In this document: piece by piece, positions 7,284 through 15,751 of the stretch
How the letters are laid out: the number at the start of each line of letters is the position of its first letter
Numbering within the stretch: the stretch's first letter is position 1
Origin: Clavibacter tessellarius
GTDB taxonomy: Bacteria > Actinomycetota > Actinomycetes > Actinomycetales > Microbacteriaceae
Reading direction: 5' to 3'
Assembly (NCBI RefSeq): GCF_001618005.1
Contig: NZ_LQXA01000029.1
Location: 1-37,936 of the forward strand
DNA length: 37,936 nt
Made by a program: the position numbers and the translations under genes
The notes under the pieces: generated by a model
Databases searched by the model: none
What the model saw: only the letters and a program-made list of their open reading frames with translations
What the model was told of the DNA's origin: nothing

Positions 7284-8204
7284 TCAGGCGTCCGCGACCA
7301 CCCAGGGGAACGCCCGCGCGGTGGAGCGGGCTCCCTGCCGGGCCTTCGAGCGGTTCGGCTCGCCCAGGTCGCCGAGCAGCCGCTCGGATGCGCGCACCAG
7401 GTGGGCGAAGGCCGCGGTGGTGAGCCAGTCGGGGCGCAGCGCGAAGACGAGGTCCTCGGTGGCGGTGTTGCCGCTCGCGCCCGGAGCGAAGGGGCATCCG
7501 CCGAGCCCGCCGAGCGCCCCGTCGACCACCGTCGCCCCGGCATGGATGGCGGCGAGCGCGTTCGCGACGCCGGCGCCCCAGGTGTCGTGCCCGTGGAAGA
7601 CGATCTCGCGTTCCGGCGTCTCCGCGGCCACGCGGCCGACGAGGGACGACACCTGCTGCGGATGCGCCTGCCCGAGGGTGTCGCAGATCACGATGTCCTC
7701 CGCCCCCGTCGCACGCGGGTCGTTCGCGATGTCCATCACCCGCCGCTCGGGGACGACGCCGTCGAAGGGGCAGGTGAACGAGGTCGCGATGCACAGCTGG
7801 ATGCGCCCGCCCACCCCGTGCGCCAGATCCACCGCCTCCGGCATGGCGGCCAGGCTCGCGTCGGTGGTCCGGCCGATGTTCGCCTGGTTGTGGGCGTCGG
7901 ACGCGGAGAGGCAGTACTGGAAGTTGCGCGCCCCCGCGGCCGCGGCGCGCGCGACGTGCCGGGGCGTGGCGACCCACACCCACGAGCGCTCCCGCTCCTC
8001 CGGCGTCAGCGCGGCGATGACCTCGAGCGTGTTCGCCATCGGCGGCACGACATCGCCGCGTGCCATCGACCCGACCTCGAGCTCGGGGACCCCGGCCGCG
8101 AAGAGGGCCCGGGCGAGCTCGACCTTGCGCTCGGTCGGCAGCATCCGGCCGGTGAGCTGCAGCCCGTCGCGGAGGGTCACGTCGCGGAGCCGGACGCCGG
8201 TCAT
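7284..8204 (-). CDS. hydroxymethylglutaryl-CoA lyase-family enzyme
   Basis: This 306-residue DRE-TIM metallolyase has the opening R-D-V-T-L-R-D-G-L-Q (metal-binding Asp and catalytic Arg), a later H-G-H-D-T-W-G metal-binding histidine pair, and the signature G-G-L-G-G-C-P-F-A-P-G-A-S-G-N with the active-site cysteine. These residues are those of HMG-CoA lyase, which cleaves HMG-CoA to acetyl-CoA and acetoacetate. Related 3-hydroxy-3-acyl-CoA lyases have the same motifs. The ATG overlaps the stop of the upstream CoA-transferase gene (ATGA), so the two are translationally coupled and very likely act in sequence: CoA activation of an acid, then cleavage. Length is normal for bacterial HMGCL proteins. 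The exact acyl-CoA substrate is inferred. Confidence 0.88.
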   Translation of the reverse strand: MTGVRLRDVTLRDGLQLTGRMLPTERKVELARALFAAGVPELEVGSMARGDVVPPMANTLEVIAALTPEERERSWVWVATPRHVARAAAAGARNFQYCLSASDAHNQANIGRTTDASLAAMPEAVDLAHGVGGRIQLCIATSFTCPFDGVVPERRVMDIANDPRATGAEDIVICDTLGQAHPQQVSSLVGRVAAETPEREIVFHGHDTWGAGVANALAAIHAGATVVDGALGGLGGCPFAPGASGNTATEDLVFALRPDWLTTAAFAHLVRASERLLGDLGEPNRSKARQGARSTARAFPWVVADA

Positions 8205-9445
8205 CGGACGCCCGCCGCATCGTCGTCGTCGCGGGTCGCGCGGTGGTCGTCGAGCATCGCGAGCACGTCCTCGGTGTCCTGGCCCAGCTCGGGAGCGAGC
8301 GTGCGGATCGGGAGGGAGCGGCCGCCGAGGACGGGCACGATGCCGGGGAATCCGACGCCGGGGATGATGCCCCCTCCCGTGTCGACGTCGAACTGCTGGA
8401 TCATGTCGCGGGCGGCGTACTGGTCGCTGGAGCTGATGTCCGCGGCCGTGTAGATGGGCCCGGAGGGGACGCCCGCCTCGTCGAGGATGGCCAGCGCCTC
8501 CGTCGCGGTCCGGGTCGCGGTCCAGGCGCCGATGGCCGCGTCGAGCTCGTCGCGGCGCAGCCAGCGCCGGTCGTTGGTGCCGAGGTCCTCGTCCGCGGCG
8601 AGGTCGGCTCGGCCGATGACCTCCATCAGGCGCGGGAAGATGGCGTCGGCGTTGCCGGCGACGACGATGCTGGCGCCGTCGGCGCACGTGTAGGCGTTCG
8701 ACGGGGCGATGCCCTCCATGCGTCCGCCGACGCGCTCCCGCCTGATGCCGTGGGCCTGGTAGTCCGGGATGAGCGACTCCATCATCGAGAACATGGCCTC
8801 GTTCAACGCGACGTCGACGACCCGCTCGTCGAGCGGCGCGGGCGGGAGACCGGCGGCGCGTCGCGCCTCCCTCTGGTACAGCCCCATCATGACGCCGTAG
8901 CCCGCGTACAGGCCGGCGATGGAGTCGCCGATCGAGACCCCCACGCGCACGGGAGGACGGTCGGGGTCGCCCACGAGGTCGCGGAACCCGCCCATCGCCT
9001 CGGCGACGGCGGCGAAGCCGGGACGCTGCGAGAGCGGCCCGGTCTGGCCGAAGGCGGAGATCCGCCCGATGACGATCTCGGGGTTGATCGCGTCGAGGAC
9101 GTCCGGTCCGATGCCCCAGCGCTCGATGGTGCCCGGTCGGAAGTTCTCGAGCACCACGTCGCACTCGGCGGCCAGCCGTCTGACGGCGTCGCGCCCCTCC
9201 TCCGTGCGCAGGTCGAGGGCGATGGAGCGCTTGTTGCGGTTGATGGCGTGGAACAGCATCGACGTCGTCGAACCGGCGTGCAGGCGCCACCTCCGCAGCT
9301 CGTCGCCGGTGCCGGGCCGTTCGACCTTGATCACCTCGGCTCCGAAGTCCGCGAGGAGGCGCCCGGCGGTGGGGGCGGCGATGAAGCTGCCGAGCTCCAG
9401 CACGCGGATGCCGGCGAGCGGGGCGATGCTCGATGCGTCGATCAT
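8201..9445 (-). CDS. CaiB/BaiF family (class III) CoA-transferase
   Basis: The protein has 414 residues. The opening [16 protein letters not shown] is the characteristic CaiB/BaiF N-terminus, followed by [27 protein letters not shown] and L-E-N-F-R-P-G. The conserved catalytic aspartate is expected in [11 protein letters not shown]. Class III transferases move CoA between carboxylic acids through a mixed anhydride on that Asp. The ATG at 9445 has an AGGAAGG ribosome-binding site. The gene is coupled to an HMG-CoA lyase-like gene, which suggests it activates 3-hydroxy-3-methylglutarate or a similar acid using succinyl-CoA or acetyl-CoA as donor. It is divergent from the GH13 gene. Confidence 0.88.
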   Translation of the reverse strand: MIDASSIAPLAGIRVLELGSFIAAPTAGRLLADFGAEVIKVERPGTGDELRRWRLHAGSTTSMLFHAINRNKRSIALDLRTEEGRDAVRRLAAECDVVLENFRPGTIERWGIGPDVLDAINPEIVIGRISAFGQTGPLSQRPGFAAVAEAMGGFRDLVGDPDRPPVRVGVSIGDSIAGLYAGYGVMMGLYQREARRAAGLPPAPLDERVVDVALNEAMFSMMESLIPDYQAHGIRRERVGGRMEGIAPSNAYTCADGASIVVAGNADAIFPRLMEVIGRADLAADEDLGTNDRRWLRRDELDAAIGAWTATRTATEALAILDEAGVPSGPIYTAADISSSDQYAARDMIQQFDVDTGGGIIPGVGFPGIVPVLGGRSLPIRTLAPELGQDTEDVLAMLDDHRATRDDDDAAGVR

Positions 9446-9713
9446 GGTCGGCCTTCCTGACGGGGTGCGGGTGGGATGCGGAGGGTCGCGTCGAGCGCGA
9501 CGACCGACGCTACCGAGAGCGCGACCGCGCGGGTCCCCCGATTCCCCCGGACGGTCCGGCCGCGCGGCGACGGCAGGGCGGGATCGGGTCGCGCGCCGGC
9601 GTCGCCGCCACCGCCCACGACGCCCGCGCATCCTGCGTACGCTCGTCGTAGCGGCCCCGCGGGCCGACGTCGCCCGTATCGGGCACGACGCACCACCACC
9701 CCGAGGAGCACCA

Positions 9714-11972
9714 GTGGACGACGCCAGCGAGCAGAACGCGATCCCCGAGCCGGAGCCCACCGAGATCACCTACGACGAGGACCGCTTCCCGGCGCGCCCC
9801 GCCCGGCTCCGCTCCCGCCCCCAGATGCGCGCGAGCGGCATCCGCCGGTCGTCGTCCGACCCGCGCGCCGCCGACGCGTCGAACCCCTCCTACGTGGAGT
9901 GGCTCCGCCGCCAGTCGATGCTCGGCGACGCCGACGTGCTGAGCCGCGGCCTCTCCGGCTCGCCCAGCATGTGGTCGAACCCGTACGCGCGCCCCGACGC
10001 GCGCCGCGCCATCGACACCGCCTCGGTCTGGTTCACCGCCTACCCGATCTCGCTCATCACCAAGCCCGGCGAGACCTACCTCAGCGCGCTCGGCGACCCC
10101 GAGCTGTGGGCGATCTTCCAGTCGATCGGCATCGAGGCCGTGCACACCGGACCCGTGAAGCTCGCCGGCGGCATCACCGAGTGGTCGCAGACCGCGAGCG
10201 TCGACGGCCACTTCGACCGCATCAGCACCCAGATCGACGCCGCCTTCGGCACCGAGGACGAGTTCCGCCGCCTCACCGAGGTCGCCGACCAGCACGGCGG
10301 CAGCGTCATCGACGACATCGTGCCCGGCCACACCGGCAAGGGCGCCGACTTCCGCCTCGCGGAGATGGGCTACAAGGACTTCCCCGGGATCTACCACATG
10401 GTCGAGATCCCCGAGGAGGACTGGCACCTCCTGCCCGACGTGCTGCCCGGCCGCGACGCCGTGAACCTCGACGTGGCCGCCGAGCAGGCGCTCGCCGACC
10501 AGGGCTACATCATCGGCCGCCTGCAGCGGGTCATCTTCTACGCGCCCGGCGTGAAGGAGACCAACTGGAGCGCCACCGCGCCCGTGCTCGGCGTCGACGG
10601 CCGCACGCGCCGCTGGGTGTACCTGCACTACTTCAAGCAGGGCCAGCCCTCCATCAACTGGCTCGACCCCACGTTCGCCGGCATGCGCATGGTCATCGGC
10701 GATGCGCTGCACTCGCTCGGCGACCTCGGCGCGAGCGCGCTGCGGCTCGACGCCAACGGCTTCCTCGGCGTGGAGAAGAGCGTCGAGGGTCCGGCGTGGT
10801 CCGAGGGCCACCCGCTCTCGGAGGCCGCGAACCACCTCATCGCGAGCATGGTGCGCAAGGTCGGCGGGTTCTCCTTCCAGGAGCTGAACCTCACGATGGA
10901 GGACATCCGCGACACCGGCCGCGTGGGCGCCGACCTCTCCTACGACTTCATCAACCGGCCCGCGTACCAGCACGCGCTCGCGACCGGCGACACCGAGTTC
11001 CTGCGCCTCACGCTCCGCACCTCGCTCGAGGTGGGCGTCGAGCCCGTCACGCTCGTGCACGCGCTGCAGAACCACGACGAGCTCACCTACGAGCTCGTGC
11101 ACTGGGCGACCGAGCACTGCGCCGACGTGTTCCCGTTCCGCGGCGACGAGATGACGGGCGCGGACCTCGCGGAGACGATCCGCGGCGACCTGCTCGAGGA
11201 GCTCACGGGCGAGAGCGCGGACTACAACCACGTGTTCACGACGAACGGCATCGCCTGCACCACGGCATCCGTCATCGCGGCCGCGCAGGGCTTCACGACG
11301 CTCGACGCGATCGGGGACGACGACGTGGCCGGGATCCGCGCCGCGCACCTCCTGCTCGCCAAGTTCAACGCGTGGCAGCCGGGCGTCTTCGCGCTCTCCG
11401 CCTGGGACCTGCTCGGCGTGCTGCCGCTGCACGCGTCGCAGGTGGCCGACCTCATCGAGGGCGGCGACACGCGCTGGGTGCACCGCGGCGGGCACGACCT
11501 GCTCGACGGGGCGCCCGAGGCGACCGGATCCGCGTCCGGCATGCCGCGCGGCCGCTCGCTCTACGGGTCCCTCCCCGCGCAGGTCGACGACCCGTCGTCG
11601 TTCGTCTCGGGCCTCCGCAGCGTGCTCGAGGTGCGCGAGCGCTTCGACGTGGCCGTCGGCACGCAGGTCGACGTCCCGGACGTGGGCCACCACGGCATGC
11701 TCGTGATGGTCCACCGCCTCGACAACGGCGACGCGTCGGGCGACGCGCGCCTGCAGCTCACGGTGCTGAACTTCACGGGCGAGCCGATCCTCGCGACGGT
11801 GCGCTCCGAGGAGCTGCCCGCGCGCCGCACCGTGCGCGACGCCACCACGGGCGAGGAGGTCGGCACGGTCGACGACCTGTCCAGCTTCCCCGTGCAGCTC
11901 GAGCCCTACGCGGGCCTGTTCCTGCTGCTCGACGAGGCGCCCGAGTCCGACGAGGAGGACGCCGAGCAGTAG
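9714..11972 (+). CDS. GH13-type alpha-glucan enzyme, trehalose synthase/amylase-like, atypical
   Basis: This 752-residue protein has a complete but unusual GH13 (alpha-amylase superfamily) active site. A region I equivalent I-D-D-I-V-P-G-H sits at about 199-206, where classical members read D-V-V-x-N-H. Region II has R344-L-D346 (D346 the likely nucleophile). E390 lies in F-S-F-Q-E-L-N (acid/base) and N453-H-D-E456 carries D455, the transition-state Asp. Annotation pipelines often call such proteins maltose alpha-D-glucosyltransferase (TreS), but the altered region I leaves the reaction open. There is no signal peptide, so it is cytoplasmic. The N-terminus is acidic and the C-terminus ends in a very acidic tail. 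GTG at 9714 is chosen for its AGGAG ribosome-binding site 5 bases upstream. The gene stands alone, divergent from the CoA-transferase, and ends at a strong terminator. Confidence 0.75.
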   Translation: MDDASEQNAIPEPEPTEITYDEDRFPARPARLRSRPQMRASGIRRSSSDPRAADASNPSYVEWLRRQSMLGDADVLSRGLSGSPSMWSNPYARPDARRAIDTASVWFTAYPISLITKPGETYLSALGDPELWAIFQSIGIEAVHTGPVKLAGGITEWSQTASVDGHFDRISTQIDAAFGTEDEFRRLTEVADQHGGSVIDDIVPGHTGKGADFRLAEMGYKDFPGIYHMVEIPEEDWHLLPDVLPGRDAVNLDVAAEQALADQGYIIGRLQRVIFYAPGVKETNWSATAPVLGVDGRTRRWVYLHYFKQGQPSINWLDPTFAGMRMVIGDALHSLGDLGASALRLDANGFLGVEKSVEGPAWSEGHPLSEAANHLIASMVRKVGGFSFQELNLTMEDIRDTGRVGADLSYDFINRPAYQHALATGDTEFLRLTLRTSLEVGVEPVTLVHALQNHDELTYELVHWATEHCADVFPFRGDEMTGADLAETIRGDLLEELTGESADYNHVFTTNGIACTTASVIAAAQGFTTLDAIGDDDVAGIRAAHLLLAKFNAWQPGVFALSAWDLLGVLPLHASQVADLIEGGDTRWVHRGGHDLLDGAPEATGSASGMPRGRSLYGSLPAQVDDPSSFVSGLRSVLEVRERFDVAVGTQVDVPDVGHHGMLVMVHRLDNGDASGDARLQLTVLNFTGEPILATVRSEELPARRTVRDATTGEEVGTVDDLSSFPVQLEPYAGLFLLLDEAPESDEEDAEQ

Positions 11973-11981
11973 GAGCGGATG

Positions 11982-12010
11982 AGGCCGCGCCCGCATCGCG
12001 GGCGCGGCCT
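11982..12010 (+). terminator. strong terminator after the GH13 gene
   Basis: A perfect 13-bp stem (11982-11994 with 11998-12010) closes a 3-base ATC loop, 9 bases after the stop codon. It isolates the GH13 transcript from secreted paralogue C. Confidence 0.8.
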
Positions 12011-12120
12011 TGTGCAGTCCGCCCACGCCCGGCGCCGCCCACGCCCTAGCTTCTGGTCTCGAACGGGCGCGATCGTGCCCGCCGGCCGCATCCGGCCGAC
12101 CGCCGATCCCGAAGGCCACC

Positions 12121-12789
12121 ATGACCTCGTCGTCCCCCGCCCTGATCCGTCCCCGCTCTGCCCTCCGCGCCCTGCTGCGCGCGCCGCGCCTCGGGTCCGG
12201 CATCGCCATCGTCGGGATCCTCGCCGTGGTCGCCTCCCTGACCTGCGCTCCCGCCCCCGCACGTGCCTCGGAGGCACCCATGGAGGTCGCCCGGGCCGCC
12301 ATCTCCGTCTCCGTCGATCGCGGCTCCTACGAGCACGACCTGATCGCCGGCCGCATCACCCCGGACGAGGTCGTCGACGTCGTGATCGCCGGGCGCGCGG
12401 CCGGCGTCCCGACGTCCGACCGCGCCGAGCTGGTGCGCCGGGCGACCACGGAGATCGCGCAGCTCCGGCGGTCCGAGGCCGCGCCTGCTGCGCCCTCCAC
12501 GTCGCCGGTCTCCGCGAGCGCGTCGATCTGGAGCCACTTCAAGCACTGGGCCACGTTGAAGGTCGAGTCCCGGAAGCTCGCGTTCGCGGGCGGCGGGGCC
12601 GCCGGCGGCATCTCCGCCATCGCCGGGACCTGCTTCGGCTTCGCCCTGTTCGTCTGCTCCGCCGTGCTCGCCCTCGCCGCCGGCGTCGCCCTCGGGCTGA
12701 TGGCCCTGGCGCTCTCCTGCATCGGCGACAAGCAGCCCTACACCTACGTCAAGATCCCGGATGTGACGAACAGCCACTGCGGCAGCTGA
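12121..12789 (+). CDS. exported protein of unknown function, paralogue C
   Basis: This 222-residue third paralogue of the genes at 3482 and 4476 has an Arg-containing signal peptide with cleavage near A-R-A-S-E. It then has the mature motif A-G-R-I-T-P-D-E-V-V-D, a shortened linker (W-S-H-F-K-H-W-A-T in place of the H-W-W-N segment), the glycine/alanine-rich hydrophobic region and the four conserved cysteines. It ends Y-V-K-I-P-D-V-T-N-S-H-C-G-S. The ATG at 12121 is preferred over an in-frame start at 12010 because the signal peptide begins there and GAAGG lies just upstream; the earlier start falls inside the previous terminator. A -10 candidate TAGCTT lies at 12047-12052. The function is unknown. 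It is separated from A and B by 6.9 kb but ends immediately before pmt. Confidence 0.75.
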   Translation: MTSSSPALIRPRSALRALLRAPRLGSGIAIVGILAVVASLTCAPAPARASEAPMEVARAAISVSVDRGSYEHDLIAGRITPDEVVDVVIAGRAAGVPTSDRAELVRRATTEIAQLRRSEAAPAAPSTSPVSASASIWSHFKHWATLKVESRKLAFAGGGAAGGISAIAGTCFGFALFVCSAVLALAAGVALGLMALALSCIGDKQPYTYVKIPDVTNSHCGS

Positions 12790-12924
12790 TCCACGAGGTC
12801 GGGGCGGCGATCGCTCCCGAGTCCAGGCGGGCCGATCGGCGACGGACCTCCACGGGGACGAGCGGGGGTCGCCACTGAGCGTCCGCGGCCCGGGCGGCCT
12901 CTCGCGTGCATGCCATGATGAGCC

Positions 12925-14619
12925 GTGCCCGACATGCCCCACCGCCCCACCGAGCACGGCATCGACGCGGGCGCGCCGGACCGCGATCCCGCGGCGGACG
13001 GCCCCGGCTCCGGCTCCGGCACCGCACGGCGCGACCTCGTCGCCCGAGGATCCCGCCTCGACGACCTGCTGGCCCGCCTCGTCACCACGCCCGGCCGCCG
13101 GCGCGCGCTCGAGTGGGGCACCGTCATCGCGATCGCGCTGCTGGCGGCCGTGCTGCGCATCCAGTCCCTCGGCCACCCGGACGCGCTCGTCTTCGACGAG
13201 ACCTTCTACGTGAAGGACGCGTGGACCCTCCTCCACCTCGGCTACGAGGGGTCGTGGCCGAACGACCCCAACCCCGCCTTCATCGCCGGCCAGACGGACG
13301 GGTACCTCCAGGCGCCCGGGTTCGTGGCGCACCCGCCGCTCGGCAAGTGGGTCATCGCGCTCGGGCTCGCGGTCTTCGGCGCGGCGGATCCGGTGGGCTG
13401 GCGCATCGCGACGGCCGTCGTCGGCACCCTCGCCGTGGTCCTCCTCACGCTCATCGCCCGCCGCCTCACCGGATCCGCGGTCGTCGCCGCGATGGCCGGG
13501 TTCCTGTTCGCGATCGACGGCCACGCCATCGTCATGAGCCGGATCGCGCTCCTCGACACGCACGTGATGTTCTTCGGCCTGCTCGGCGTGGGCGCGATCC
13601 TCCTCGACCGCACCTGGCACGAGCGCCGGTTCGCCTCGCTCCTCGCCGTGCGCCGCGACGCCCGCCCCGAGACCGCGCCCCCGCTCGAGTTCGGCCCCGT
13701 GATCCTGTGGCGTCCCTGGCTGATCGCGGCCGGCGTCGCGTTCGGCGCCACCTCGTCGGTCAAGTGGTCGGGCCTCTTCTTCCTCGCGGGCTTCGGCCTC
13801 TACGTGGTGCTGAGCGACATGCTGCTGCGCCGCCGCCACGGGCTCGCCGCGTGGTTCACGGCGGGCGCCGTCGTGCAGGGTCCGATCTCCTTCCTCCTCC
13901 TCGTGCCGCCCGCGATCATGGCGTTCCTCGCCTCGTACGCCGGCTGGTTCGCCACCTCGAACGGGTACTTCCGCGGCTGGGCCGCGGAGGGGACGAACGC
14001 CTGGCAGGGCGGGCTCGCGTGGGTGCCGCTGTCGATCCAGAGCCTCTGGCACTACCTCGCGCAGCAGTACGCGTTCAACGTGGGGCTCGACGTCTCGCAC
14101 CCGTACCGGGCGGATCCGCGCCTCTGGCTGCTCCTCTACCGGCCCACGCAGTTCTACTACGAGGCCTCCGGCTACGGGCAGTCGGGCTGCACGGTCGACG
14201 CGTGCTCGTCGTCCATCACCTCCATCGCGAACCCGATCATCTGGTGGCTCTCGGTCGCGGCGATGCTCTACCTCGTCTACCGCCTGGCCGCCCGCCGCGA
14301 GTGGCAGGTGGGCCTCGTGCTCATGGGCATCGCGGTGGGGTACCTGCCGTGGCTGCTGTACGTGAACCGCACGGTGTTCCAGTTCTACTCGATCGCCTTC
14401 GAGCCGTACCTCATCCTGTGTCTGGCGATGGTGCTCGGTCTGGTCCTCGGCGACCGGCGCGACGCGCGTCCCCGGCGGACGCACGGCATCGTGATCGTGG
14501 CCGCGGTGCTCGCGGTGTGCGCGCTCGTCAGCGTGTTCTTCTACCCGCTGTGGACCGGCCAGCTCGTGCCGACCTGGTTCTGGCGGTTGCACGCGTGGAT
14601 CCCGACGGGCTGGATCTGA
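12925..14619 (+). CDS. pmt: Pmt-type protein O-mannosyltransferase (GT39)
   Basis: This 564-residue polytopic membrane enzyme has a hydrophilic, basic N-terminus of about 65 residues and a first transmembrane helix (V-I-A-I-A-L-L-A-A-V-L). The first extracytoplasmic loop contains F-D-E-T-F-Y-V-K-D, with the Asp-Glu pair essential in the Pmt family, and H-P-P-L-G-K-W follows. About ten further hydrophobic segments complete the protein. Actinobacterial Pmt transfers mannose from polyprenyl-phosphate-mannose to Ser/Thr of exported proteins at the outer face of the membrane. The GTG start at 12925 gives the family-type N-terminus. The stop overlaps the ATG of the downstream YeiH-family gene, so the two are co-translated. 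In mycobacteria pmt is adjacent to and divergent from rsmI; here they are 6.9 kb apart. Confidence 0.9.
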   Translation: MPDMPHRPTEHGIDAGAPDRDPAADGPGSGSGTARRDLVARGSRLDDLLARLVTTPGRRRALEWGTVIAIALLAAVLRIQSLGHPDALVFDETFYVKDAWTLLHLGYEGSWPNDPNPAFIAGQTDGYLQAPGFVAHPPLGKWVIALGLAVFGAADPVGWRIATAVVGTLAVVLLTLIARRLTGSAVVAAMAGFLFAIDGHAIVMSRIALLDTHVMFFGLLGVGAILLDRTWHERRFASLLAVRRDARPETAPPLEFGPVILWRPWLIAAGVAFGATSSVKWSGLFFLAGFGLYVVLSDMLLRRRHGLAAWFTAGAVVQGPISFLLLVPPAIMAFLASYAGWFATSNGYFRGWAAEGTNAWQGGLAWVPLSIQSLWHYLAQQYAFNVGLDVSHPYRADPRLWLLLYRPTQFYYEASGYGQSGCTVDACSSSITSIANPIIWWLSVAAMLYLVYRLAARREWQVGLVLMGIAVGYLPWLLYVNRTVFQFYSIAFEPYLILCLAMVLGLVLGDRRDARPRRTHGIVIVAAVLAVCALVSVFFYPLWTGQLVPTWFWRLHAWIPTGWI

Positions 14620-15623
14620 TGCCCGCCACCGCCGCCCGCCTCCCTCCCGCGCTGCCCGGCCTCGCGGCCGCCTCCGCCGCCGCGCTCGTCGCGTGGGCGG
14701 TGCACGCGCTCGTCCCGGCGATCCCGCTGCTCACGGTCGCGGTCGCGCTCGGCATCGTCGCGGCGCAGATCCCGGCCGCCCGCCCCGCGCTCACCGGGCC
14801 CCTCAAGCCCGGCCTCACGCTCGCGTCGAAGCGGCTGATGCGGATCGGCGTGGTGCTCCTCGGCCTGCAGCTCGGCCTCTCCGACATCGTCGGCCTGGGC
14901 TGGCGCGCCGTGCTGCTCGTGGTCGCGGTCGTGGTCCTGTCGTTCGCTGGCACGTACGCCATCGCCCGCGTGCTCCGGATGCCCGGGCAGCAGCCGCTCC
15001 TCCTCGCGACCGGCTTCTCCATCTGCGGCGCGAGCGCCATCGGCGCGATGGCGGGCGTCACGCGCGCGAAGCCCGCCGACCAGGGCGCGCCCGTCGCGCT
15101 CGTCACCCTCTGCGGCACGCTCGCGATCGCCGTGCTGCCGCCGCTCGCCGGACCGCTCGGCCTCGACGACGTCGCGTTCGGGCACTGGGTGGGCGCGGGT
15201 GTGCACGACGTGGGGCAGGTGGTCGCGACGGCGCAGATCGCCGGATCCGCCGCCCTCACCATCGCGATCGCCGTGAAGCTCACGCGCGTGCTGCTGCTCG
15301 CGCCCGTGGTCGCGATCGCGGGCGTCGTGATGCGCCGCCGCGAGGGCCGCGTCGAGGGCGCCGCGCGTCCGCCGATCGTGCCGCTGTTCGTGCTGGGGTT
15401 CCTCGCGGCCGTGCTCGTGCGCACCTTCGTGCCGGTGCCGGGCGGCGTGCTCGACGCCGCGCAGGTCGTGCAGACGGCGCTGCTCGCGATCGCGCTCGTG
15501 GCGCTCGGATCCGCGGTGCGCCTCCGCGAGCTCGTCGGCCAGGGCGGATCCGCGCTCGCCGCCGGCCTCCTCTCCTGGGCGCTCATCGCGGGCCTCGCGC
15601 TCGCGGCGGTGCGCCTGTCCTGA
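14619..15623 (+). CDS. YeiH/UPF0324-family putative sulfate exporter
   Basis: This 334-residue protein has about ten hydrophobic helices and two family signatures: F-S-I-C-G-A-S-A-I-G-A-M in the first half and G-A-G-V-H-D-V-G-Q-V in the second. Both are diagnostic for the YeiH/UPF0324 family. Members are predicted anion exporters, annotated as putative sulfate exporters; the substrate is poorly established. Its ATG at 14619 overlaps the pmt stop codon by one base (TGATG). Proximity to metY downstream makes sulfur metabolism a possible theme, but metY has its own promoter and the link is only suggestive. Confidence 0.85.
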   Translation: MPATAARLPPALPGLAAASAAALVAWAVHALVPAIPLLTVAVALGIVAAQIPAARPALTGPLKPGLTLASKRLMRIGVVLLGLQLGLSDIVGLGWRAVLLVVAVVVLSFAGTYAIARVLRMPGQQPLLLATGFSICGASAIGAMAGVTRAKPADQGAPVALVTLCGTLAIAVLPPLAGPLGLDDVAFGHWVGAGVHDVGQVVATAQIAGSAALTIAIAVKLTRVLLLAPVVAIAGVVMRRREGRVEGAARPPIVPLFVLGFLAAVLVRTFVPVPGGVLDAAQVVQTALLAIALVALGSAVRLRELVGQGGSALAAGLLSWALIAGLALAAVRLS

Positions 15624-15639
15624 TCCGCGTCCGCCCGCG

Positions 15640-15709
15640 CATGTCGCCGCATGCCGGCGCATGCCGCACGCATGTCGCCGCATGCCGCACGCATGTCGCC
15701 GCATTACGG
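15640..15709 (+). repeat. short tandem repeat (CATGTCGCCGCATGCCG units) before metY
   Basis: A unit beginning CATGTCGCCGCATGCCG recurs at 15640, 15671 and 15692. The last two starts are exactly 21 bases apart, the first unit has a 10-base insertion that repeats GCATGCCG, and the last copy degenerates. It lies between the YeiH-family stop and the metY promoter. It is not a CRISPR: there are no unique spacers and only three units. Confidence 0.7.
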
Positions 15710-15739
15710 CCCGGCCCGGGAACGCCCGGGAGCCCCGGT

Positions 15740-15745
15740 TAGCGT
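15740..15745 (+). promoter_or_regulatory. -10 box TAGCGT, leaderless start for metY
   Basis: TAGCGT ends exactly 6 bases before the ATG at 15752, and no ribosome-binding site is present, so metY is probably transcribed as a leaderless message. Confidence 0.5.
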
Positions 15746-15751
15746 GACCCC

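Noticed and set aside
12010-12120. longer start for secreted paralogue C
   Set aside because: It would begin inside the terminator of the preceding gene and put 37 residues ahead of a normal signal peptide.
9510-12302. 930-codon open frame on the minus strand opposite the GH13 gene
   Set aside because: Its product is low-complexity (Arg, Ala, Val, Glu-rich) with no domain, and the opposite strand encodes a clear GH13 enzyme. Long antisense frames are expected at this GC content.
12046-14592. 848-codon minus-strand frame across pmt
   Set aside because: It has a repetitive Glu/Arg/His composition, no ribosome-binding site, and fully overlaps a confident Pmt gene on the other strand.
15640-15709. 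possible CRISPR array
   Set aside because: Only about three contiguous degenerate units with no spacers and no cas genes.
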